Assembly (NCBI RefSeq): GCF_033568475.1
Contig: NC_133123.1
Span: 132,342,930 to 132,406,929, forward strand
Length of the DNA stretch: 64,000 bases
Reading direction: 5' to 3'
Source of the DNA: Henckelia pumila
Taxonomy: Eukaryota > Streptophyta > Magnoliopsida > Lamiales > Gesneriaceae
Position numbers and translations under genes: made by a program. Below the pieces are notes generated by a model. That model was not told the DNA's origin and ran no database searches. It was given only the letters and a program-made list of their open reading frames with translations. Shown here piece by piece: positions 55,575-64,000 of this stretch; the first letter of the stretch is position 1; each line of letters starts with the position of its first letter.

Positions 55575-58500
55575 CTATAGCCAACTAGTCATACTACGTA
55601 GACCCATTGCTTCGCGATGTTTGTCAAACAATGGTCCTGGCAAGGGCTTAGTAAGCGGATCAGCGATATTGTCTGCAGAGGCCACTCGTTCGACAGTGAT
55701 GTCTCCTCTTTCCACAATCTCCCGGATGATGTGGTATTTCCTCAGTACGTGTTTGGATCTTTGATGAGACCTTGGTTCCTTTGCTTGAGCAACGGCACCC
55801 GTGTTGTCACAGTACACCGGGACTGGACCAAAAAATTCAGGAATGACGCCCAACTCTTGGATGAACTTCCTCATCCAAACGGCCTCTTTAGCAGCAGCTG
55901 ATGCTGCAATGTATTCAGCCTCAGTGGTGGAATCCGCTGTGGTGTCCTGCTTGGAACTCTTCCAAGAGACAGCACCGCCATTGAGCATGAACACAAATCC
56001 AGAGGTTGACTTCGAGTCATCCACGTCACTTTGGAAGCTAGAGTCGGTATAGCCTTCCAATTTCAGATCTCGTCCTCCATATACCATGAACATATTCTTA
56101 GTCCTTCGTAAGTACTTAAGAATGTCCTTCACGGCTTTCCAATGCATTTGACCAGGATTAGCCTGATATCTGCTCGTGACACTCAGAGCAAATGCTACAT
56201 CCGGTCTGGTAGATATCATCCCATACATGATACTACCTATAGCTGACGCATATGGTACATGTGTCATATTCTCTATCTCTGCATCAGTCTTGGGACACAT
56301 AGACTTGGATAAAGAAACTCCATGACACATGGGTAGATGTCCTCTCTTGGACCCATCCATTGAAAACCGTTTCAATATGGTGTCGATGTAGGTTGATTGA
56401 GTGAGTCCTATCATTCTCTTAGATCTATCTCTATAGATCTGTATCCCAAGAATGTAGGATGCCTCACCCAAATCCTTCATCGAGAATCTACCTGATAACC
56501 ATATCTTTGTTGACTGCAACATCCCTACATCATTCCCAATGAGTAGGATGTCATCAACATAAAGTACTAAGAATGTCACAGCATCCTTAACTACTTTCTT
56601 GTACACGCACGGTTCCTCCGGGTTCTTGATGAAACCAAAATCTTTTATTGTTTCATCAAATTTCTGGTTCCAACTTCTTGATGCTTGTTTTAGACCATAA
56701 ATTGATCTCTGAAGCTTGCATACCTTATGCTCGCTTCCCATTGATGTGAACCCCTCAGGCTGCTTCATATAGATTTCTTCCTTAATGTCTCCATTAAGAA
56801 AGGCAGTCTTCACATCCATTTGCCATATCTCATAGTCATACCATGCAGCTATGGCAATAAGGATTCTTATGGACTTGAACATTGCAACTGGTGAAAAGGT
56901 TTCATCATAGTCAACTCCTTGCCTTTGAGTATAACCTTTTGCCACCAATCGTGCCTTGTAGGTCAATACCTTATCATCAGGCCCAAGCTTTTTCTTGTAG
57001 ATCCATTTACACCCTATTGGAACAATTCCATCAGGAGGATCTACTAAAGACCAAACTTGGTTTGTATGCATCGAATCCAATTCAGACTGCATAGCTTCAA
57101 GCCATAAATTTGAATCCGCATCAGAAATTGCTTCCTTGAAGTTTCTTGGATCACATCCAATGTCGGGTTCATCTTGATCCCCTTTAAGAAGAAGACCATA
57201 TCGAACAGGAGGTCTAGAAGTCCTCTCGGATCTTCTAGGTTCAGGCGTGTCCAGCAATGGTTCCTGAGGTGTAGGATCGTTATTTTGTATTTCGGGTTCT
57301 TCTCGAACTTCTTCGAGTTCCATCATCTCGCCTTTATTATCCAATAAGAACTCCTTCTCCAAGAAGGTGGCATTCCTAGAAACAAACACCTTTGTTTCAG
57401 CAGGATAATAGAAATAATATCCGATTGAATTCTTCGGATACCCCACAAAATAACATAAGCTGGATCGACTATCCAACTTATCTCCCACTGTCCGCTTCAC
57501 GTAAGCAGGACATCCCCAAATCCTCAAGTACGAATACTTAGGAGCTTTGCCATTCCATAACTCGTATGGTGTTTTGTTCACGGCTTTAGTGTGGACGTTG
57601 TTCAACAACAATACCGCCGTTTCAAGCGCATAGCCCCAAAACGAAGGTGGAAGCTCAGTGAAGCTCATCATGGATCGAACCATGTCCAACAAAGTTCGAT
57701 TACGACGCTCCGATACACCATTCAGCTGTGGCGTCATAGGAGGAGTCCACTGTGAGAGAATCCCATTCTCTTTCAGATAGTCCAAAAACTCGGTACTCAA
57801 GTATTCTCCACCTCGATCCGATCTAAGTGCTTTAATACTTTTACCTAGCTTGTTTTCTACTTCAGCCTTGAATTCTTTGAACTTTTCAAATGCTTCAGAC
57901 TTATATTTCATTAAATATAAATACCCATACCTTGAATAATCATCAGTAAAGGTAATGAAGTAGGTGTGGCCATATTGAGTCCCAACTCTAAATGGACCAC
58001 AAACATCTGTATGGATCAAATCCAACAGATTTTGACTACGCTCAGGTTTCCCCTTAAAAGGAGATTTAGTCATTTTTCCTTTTAGGCAGGATTCACAAGT
58101 AGGTAGAGAGTTAATATCAGACATATCAAACATGCCCTCTCCCACTAGCTTGTTCATCCTCCTTGAGGAAATATGACCTAGCCTAGCGTGCCAAAGGTTT
58201 GCCGGGTTTTGGCTATCGATTTTCCTTTTGTTTGTTGTCGCCGGTTTATCAACATAATTTATTGGAACGTCTTTTAGTTTTAAGTTGTATAGATCGTTTT
58301 CAAGTTGTCCATTTCCAATCAAACATTCATTCTTGTAAATATTGCAAATCCCATTCACAAAATTGCAAGAATAACCATCTCTATCTAGCATAGAAACAGA
58401 AATAATGTTTTTAATTAAATCCGGAACAAATAAAACATCTCTTAAAAATAACTTAAAACCGTTCTGCAAAATTAAACAAACATCTCCAATGGCTGTAGCT

Positions 58501-59489
58501 TCAACTCTGGAACCATTCCCGAGCCTCAGCTGGGTCTCACCCATTCTAAGCCTGCGACTTCTTGTCATCACCTGCAAATCATTGCAAATGTGAGATCCAC
58601 ATCCGGTATCCAATACCCAAGAAGTAGTATTAAGTGAAATGTTTATTTCAATATAGAACATACCCTTTGCAGTTTCCAACTGCTCCAGATATTCCTTGCA
58701 GTTGCGCTTCCAATGACCGGGCTTCTTGCAGTAATGTCAAACATCCTTGGATTTTCCATTGTTTGAAGCCTTTGTCTTGTGCTTCTTCTCGGGTTCGACT
58801 TTCTTGGGTGGGGCAGAACGTTTCTTACCCTTCGTACTTGGCCCCTTCTTAGCAGAAGATGAGGAGCCCACCAAGAAAGCTGGTTTATCCTTCTTTAGTG
58901 TGGATTCATATGTCACAAGCATATTGACCATCTCTTCAAGGGTGGCCTCTATCTTGTTCATATTAAAATTTACCACAAATCCGTCAAACGAAGAAGGAAG
59001 AGACAGAAGCAGTAAATCCACGTTGAGTTCATGCTCCAACACCAAATCAAGAGTTGCTAACTTCTGTATGAGCCAAATCACTCGTACCCCATGATCACGG
59101 ACCGAAGTCCCTTCACGCATGCGACACGTCATTAGCTCCTTAACAGTAGCGAACCTTTCAGCCCTCGATTGAGCCCCAAAAAGTTCCTTGAGTTGAGCGT
59201 GAATGTCAGCAGCATTCACGGTGTCCTCAAATCGCCTCTGGAGTTCATCAGACATCGAGGCTTGCATATAGCATTTGGTCTTGATGTCATGGTCCCACCA
59301 TGCATCAAGTTTGGCCAATTCCTCCGGACTTACGTCAGCTGGTGCTTCCTTCGGAGGTGATTTCTCTAACACGTAGAGCATTTTCTCCGAAGTCAAGACA
59401 ATCTTCAACTTCCGGAACCATTCCGTATAGTTTGCGCCAGTCAACTTGTTTTGTTCGAGGATCGAGAATAATGGATTACGCGAATTCAT
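55575..59489 (-). pseudogene. Copia gag-pol polyprotein with a single in-frame stop
   Basis: One minus-strand frame of about 1305 codons starts at ATG 59489. Gag (59489-58740) has LTGANYTEWFRKLKIVLTSE and ends in a basic linker. The only lesion I see is a TGA at 58737-58739 at the first position of the CX2CX4HX4C zinc knuckle; the frame continues for 1034 codons. Protease has DTGCGSH. Integrase has HX..HARLGH with CESC, then TDVCGPF, RSDRGGEYL and NGVSERRNRT, so the DDE triad is present. RT has MDVKTAFLNG and YVDD. RNase H has TTEAEYIAAS, CDNTGAVAQA and ends ADPLTKPLP. It is nearly complete, so sister copies are probably intact. Confidence 0.93.
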
Positions 59490-61011
59490 TGTATGAAATA
59501 CTGAAAAGAAAAACAGACATATATCAATGATTGTTTAAGCAATTTACTAAGACATAAAATAGGCGAATTTAATTTTATGAATCTCACTCCCACTATTTTA
59601 ACGATTTCACTACCCTCTAGTGAAAACGGGAAATTTTTTCCTTAGTGAGAACATGGAGTCCAATTGACAAACTTATGGTCCCGAATAATATCAGCCAACC
59701 ATAATTCTCAAAAGGTAGAGCCCAATTGCTTCCAAAGCAACCCTCATGTATTTACCTCATGTCCAATAAGGGCCCAATAATATGACGCCGTTTATAGTGA
59801 CATGTCAAGATGACCCATCAATATTAAGTTGTGATGGACGGTCGCCATGTGGATCCCCCAATAATATGAGCCGATCCCATGGGAGTTCCACCCAACTTAC
59901 AACATGTGTCGATCCAATGTACAGCTTTCCGACGGACGGGCCCCCCCAATAATATGAGCCGGACCGTATCCGCGGGTAGCATCACATACATTGACCGTTG
60001 ATGGAAGGTAGGAACATTTAAACAAATTTAAATTTCCTTTATTTATCTTGATATCAATTTTAAATCATATTTAAAATGAGGGATTTTTAATTATGAAAAT
60101 TTGTCTCATCATTTTTCAATTTATTGTATGCTTGCCGGATTCATACAATTATGTCTAAAACATGCATACAATCATAATATCATATATTATATATATAGGA
60201 TGATCGATTCCATTTCTAATTGACTCGTGGTTGCCAATCACGAGTCTTAGTCCAATCCTAGGTAATATGCAGTATGCAATGCAATCCTATTACATTAGCT
60301 TCCAATTTACATTTCTTCGTCTTTATTGTCTGCTGGGCCCACCATCTTCAAATCTTGATCTCCCACTAAATCTAATGTATTTACAATAAATAGCAATGAC
60401 AAGTAGGGGATACATTTTAGGGGTGGAAACGGGCCATAAACCAAGCCCACTTTTATTACATATGACATTCATATTGGGCCATAAACCAGGCCCATTAATA
60501 AAACCAACAACAATAAAACAAATGTAAATTCCTAACATACACCTACAAAATTGGTCATGGCAATCGATCATCCTTATCCAATAACATTTAATTCAAAATT
60601 AATTTATTGGATATCATGCATATGGCAATTTAAATTTAAACAGGATAAAATCATATTTTATATATAAAATCATATTTTACATATAAAATCATATTTTACC
60701 TTTTATTAAATAAAATCATATTTTATCTACAGAATCTAATTTTATAGATAAAATCATATTTTACTTAATATATACATAAGATCAAATCTTATCATCAATT
60801 GTACCAAAAATAATTGATTTCAAAATTCAATTTAAGGATAAAATATTAAAATTTTCCAAAAATTCAAATTTATCCAAAAATCAATTTTAAAATTTTCGGA
60901 CTCGAACAATTCGATCCGATGCCTCGTGAACCAATCAAAAACAATTTTTGACCGGACCAAAAATAAAATTTTAACACATTAAAATTAATTTAAATAAAAA
61001 AAATAATTTTT
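59490..61011 (-). other. Untranslated leader of the young copia element
   Basis: There is no ORF. It contains four imperfect units of about 85 bp marked by 'caataatatgagccg' (near 59685, 59775, 59865 and 59950) and a short repeat 'aaaatcatattttac' at 60640-60730. The leader totals about 1.9 kb between primer site and gag, unusually long, and includes the GC-rich block at 61012-61301. Confidence 0.7.
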
Positions 61012-61301
61012 CCTGCGGGCCGGCCCGGGAAGCACTCCCGGGCCGGCCCGCACCCGTGGGCGCGGGCCGGGGCAGCCCGGCTGCCCCTTTAGGGCAGCGA
61101 CAATCGCTGCCCTGGCGGCGCCTGGCGCCGCCCCTGGGCGGCGCCGTGCGCTGCCCTGCGCTGGGCAGCGCCGAGCGCTGCCCCTGGGTGGCGACGTGCG
61201 CCGCCGTGGGCGGCGCTGTGCGCCCCCTTTGGGCGGCGCACGGGCAGCGACCGTCGCTGCCCCACCGGGCAGCGATCCAATCGCTGCCCGGGTTTTGCCC
61301 G
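61012..61301 (-). repeat. GC-rich array of stem-loops in the copia leader
   Basis: About 290 bp of nearly pure G/C within AT-rich sequence. Stem-loops follow one another: 16-bp perfect arms at 61015-61030 and 61036-61051 with a 5-base loop, then several GGGCAGCG/CGCTGCCC stems with 3-base loops and GGCGGCGC/GCGCCGCC stems. At least seven can be drawn. It lies just downstream of the primer site on the element's RNA. A role in RNA packaging, dimerisation or translation is only inferred. Confidence 0.8.
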
Positions 61302-61404
61302 AAAAAAAAATTATTTTATTTAAAATATTTATTTTGTTTTAAAAAACCAAGACTCAAAAATTTTTGTACAATCGATTAATTTAATCGTTTGATCTGAGCA
61401 ACCT

Positions 61405-61417
61405 GGCTCTGATACCA
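61405..61417 (-). other. Primer-binding site, initiator tRNA-Met, young copia element
   Basis: The plus strand reads ggctctgatacca, so the minus strand is TGGTATCAGAGCC. It is one base from the 5' LTR at 61419. Confidence 0.92.
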
Positions 61418-61418
61418 C

Positions 61419-63275
61419 TGTTGGAAAACTGGCGTTCAGATCAATCACGATTGATACCCGGTGCAGCGGAAGTTTAAAAATTTTATTATGGAACAATTCC
61501 ATAGTGTGGGTATCAACCGTTTAACGATTAAATTATAAGTGTGTGTAAAATTAAATAACAATTATTAAATTTTACCTTCAATCTCGAAGCGAGATTATTG
61601 GACTCCAACAGATTTCTCTGCTCTTGTTGTATCTCCCAGGAACTGATGAACTCCTTCAATCAGGTCCACGAATGGAGGTTTAATCCCTCTGATAGATTGC
61701 ACTAGAAAATCTATCAGAAGTTTTCTACGAAGAGAATAAACGAATTTGATTCGCTATTCCAGACTGCAATTCAAAATCACAGACCGGATTTTCTCACGCA
61801 GAGAAGGGAGGGGGCAGCCGAATTCCTTTTAGAGAGAGCTAGGGTTTTCGATTTTCTGTCTCTCAAATTATGACCAGCTGTATGTAATTTCTGTACTGCA
61901 ATAACTTATTTATAATGCAGGCCACTAACACCTTAGGGCCCATTAGTCATAAGTTGAGGCCCGACAAGCAAAGCCTGCATGTTCAGAAATTAATATAAAA
62001 TTCATCGTGACTCCGATTGATGAACCGATTTCACCAATGTGCACAGAAACCATTTCTGCACATTTTAAAGTCGAGATAAATTTCCTGAATCCGAATTCAG
62101 TAGTTTCCAAAAATGTACATCCCTATGTCATTTTAGGAAATCCTACTCCCTTACTCTTATTTAAGAAGTCCAACTTCTTTATTCATTAAATTTAACTCTT
62201 TAAATTTAACTATCTCAACGGGGATTAAAACTCCATTACACTGTGTGACCCTCAATGGTTCAGGGATACAGCTAGCCGTGGGCTCACAACTCCTTGTGAC
62301 TCGGAACAACGATTTCCGACTTGCCCAACGAATCATGGTAAAGCGCCTAGCAACATCGCCCCATGATTCCCTAGGTATCACTGATAGTGCCTACAAGAAC
62401 CAGTATATTTTGGTTAGCGTACAGTACGGTCCCTTCATCCAAATATCCCGATCGAATCAACAACCATTGGTATATCGAGAGTCGCTCAAGATTCGATAAC
62501 TATGCAACACATCTTGAAGATCAAATTAGTGACATCGCATGTGCTACTAAGAAACCATTTCTTAAATCACATCAAGTACTCTGGCCAGAGATTCGTCACA
62601 CTAATATCTCCTCAGATCGCATAGGATATCCACACTCGCAAGTATGTGGTGAATCCTTGACAACAATGCATCGACTCCTATATGTGTTGTAACTGTACCC
62701 AATCCCGACACCTGATGACCCCCTTGGAGTCGGTAAACGAGTCAAAGCACAGTACTAGCATATAGAGTCTCCATGATGTTTCAAGTAGTAAGGACTAATG
62801 GTGTACAACCAAAACCGCGGACTTTATCCACTCGATAAGTGATAACCACTTGGAAAGTCCGGATAGGGTAGTTCGATTATTCATCCTATGAATATCCATT
62901 TGCATGCTTCGAACATCTCCATGTTCCCTACCAATGAAACTTGGTACTCCGCATCGCAAATGCTAGTCTCAAACTCGAGCGATCCTTATCCTTATTATCG
63001 GACGGCTCAATCGACTAGGAACAGTTTAGAATATACAGTGACTATAAGATGTATTTCATGATAGACATCCCCATGTTCTACCACATCTTACATACACTAT
63101 AGTATATTCAAGGTCTTTATCAAAACAACAATAGTATATCATAATATAACAATATGAAGAAAGATAAAGTCATTGCCATTAAAAAATGTAAATAATATTA
63201 AACAAAAGATTGTTTATACAAAGAGTCATCAAAACCCATAGCCACAAGTTGGCTCACTGGGCACCCACTCTTTCA
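61419..63275 (-). repeat. 5' LTR of the young copia element
   Basis: Near-identical to 53703-55560, and followed by the CGATG target duplication. The TATA-like box (minus cattataaataa) is at about 61907-61918. The few differences from the partner are mostly single substitutions, for example at the positions matching 'tatcagccg' versus 'tatcaaccg'. Confidence 0.95.
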
Positions 63276-63534
63276 CGATGGACTTTGTGCCAAGTCTTTA
63301 TTTTGTAATTTTCATGCCCGCTCTATCGGTTGAACTTTACCGATCGAGCGGTGCTGGTGTTTCAGCCGGGCAGAAAGTTTACAAATTCTTGCTCGCTCGA
63401 TCGGTTGAATCTTACCGATCGAGCGAGGCACTATTCATTTCAAAAAAAAATTTCTTTATTGCTTTTAGTCTTGGATCCTGTATGCTTAGTTATTTTTTAA
63501 TCCGAGATTACATGTTTAGATCCGAGGTATCACA
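63276..63534 (+). repeat. 5' LTR of the third gypsy element, second part
   Basis: It continues 52897-53702 after the copia insertion and ends TATCACA at 63534. It holds two more hairpins with the same core: CCGCTCTATCGGT and ACCGATCGAGCGG (63318-63351, one mismatch), and CTCGCTCGATCGGT and ACCGATCGAGCGAG (63392-63427), each with an 8-base loop. Confidence 0.85.
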
Positions 63535-63539
63535 TTAAG

Positions 63540-63551
63540 TGGTATCAGAGC
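63540..63551 (+). other. Primer-binding site, initiator tRNA-Met
   Basis: tggtatcagagc, five bases after the LTR end at 63534. This proves that 52897-53702 plus 63276-63534 is a 5' LTR of a plus-strand element whose body lies beyond the window. Confidence 0.9.
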
Positions 63552-63842
63552 GATAAGTTCTTGGTTGAACTAGAGTGAGCGGGTAGTTCAAGTCCGCATG
63601 TTTTGGCTCCTCGCAAGTGATTGAATTCTTTAAATGATTATTTAAACATCATACGAGCATGCTTTATTAATCCATGAACTATTTGAATTAGAAGATTATG
63701 TGATTTAAATATTAAAGCATGATGTACATTAGAATTGCGGATTTAATTATTCCTGATATGGAATGAGATTTTTGAACAGAGATTAAGGACACGAAATTGT
63801 TGAATTGAGATATTTGTGTCCTAATTCTCTTGAATATTAGAT

Positions 63843-64000
63843 ATGTTTCCTCGATTAATTTTTATCAGGAAACATTCAGTAGCAACCCCGATTGAACAAC
63901 TTTGTTCTGCGACTGAAAGAAGGGATGTCACTCTCACACCGATGGAAGCACTTTTGTTGAGGTTTTAGTCGTTCAACCCACCAACTCTGAAGAGTAATGA
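63843..64000 (+). pseudogene. Start of gag, third gypsy element (partial)
   Basis: The frame from ATG 63843 reads IEQLCSATERRDVTLTPMEA, then a TAG at 63966-63968, then SFNPPTLKSNE to the window edge. 'TPMEALL.RF' followed by 'F.PPTLK' is the usual beginning of Tekay-type chromovirus gag. The stop shows that this copy is already damaged. Frame and start are approximate. Confidence 0.65.

Larger units (their letters stand above)
53703..63275 (-). mobile_element. Nearly intact young Ty1/copia retrotransposon
   Basis: LTRs of 1858 and 1857 bp (53703-55560 and 61419-63275) differ at only about ten positions by eye. The target duplication CGATG (53698-53702 and 63276-63280) is perfect. On the minus strand: iMet primer site, long leader, a single gag-pol frame with one stop, polypurine tract. 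LTR length and gag style suggest an Angela/TAR/Tork-type lineage (tentative). It is the youngest insertion in the window, sitting in an LTR that itself sits in the Athila 3' LTR. Confidence 0.95.

Noticed and set aside
61056-61379. 107-residue ORF in the GC-rich block
   Set aside because: It is Ala/Pro/Gly-rich translation of the stem-loop array in the untranslated leader, with an equally open frame on the other strand.

Overview
This is plant nuclear DNA, most likely from an angiosperm and probably a eudicot (inference). I see almost nothing but nested transposable elements: Ty3/gypsy lineages (Tekay-type chromoviruses, Athila, Tat), Ty1/copia elements, a Mutator-like element (MULE), a MITE and tRNA-derived SINE-like units. 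There are no rRNA or functional tRNA genes and no ordinary intact host gene. The one recognisable host-type gene is a cytokinin-activation LOG homologue carried inside an Athila retrotransposon.

Layout, 1-24 kb, mainly minus strand. A Tekay-like LTR (1-2690) cuts into a minus-strand Athila element (pol 2691-4856, gag 6352-7530, tRNA-Asp-type primer site 7531-7548, 5' LTR 7555-8943). That Athila is itself split by a solo LTR (4857-6351). It sits in a minus-strand chromovirus (8944-9244 and 18395-19432) that is also split by a complete SIRE-like copia element (9245-18394, target duplication CAACT). A second chromovirus follows (3' LTR 19433-20637, integrase and chromodomain 20700-23248). Its integrase is partly duplicated and holds a 1.08-kb array of alternating inverted SINE-like units.

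24-42 kb, mainly plus strand. A decayed Tat-lineage pol (23951-29018, two RNase H domains) is split by a copia solo LTR (24497-26377, TCTAT duplication). Downstream is an antisense ORF with two introns (29677-31800). Then come a C-rich stretch, a SINE, a MITE, a MULE with a transposase N-terminal fragment (33752-37350), an LTR fragment, an Athila-type 3' region, and a decayed plus-strand chromovirus.

42-64 kb, a three-level nest. An Athila element (5' LTR 41780-43565; gag, pol, a small Cys-cluster ORF, an intronless LOG ORF at 49826-50431; polypurine tract; 3' LTR from 51909) has its 3' LTR cut at 52896/52897 by the 5' LTR of another gypsy element (52897-53702 plus 63276-63534, then an iMet primer site and start of gag). 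That LTR is in turn cut by a young copia element (53703-63275, CGATG duplication, near-identical LTRs, gag-pol with a single stop).

The most interesting signals are: the LOG gene in the env position of an Athila element, with altered catalytic-motif residues; short palindrome arrays lying just upstream of the TATA box in several unrelated LTR families, with one motif shared by a copia and a gypsy element and reused before the copia accessory ORF; the SINE-like palindrome array; and a GC-rich hairpin array in the leader of the young copia element. Lineage names rest on motif recognition by eye; no database search was run.
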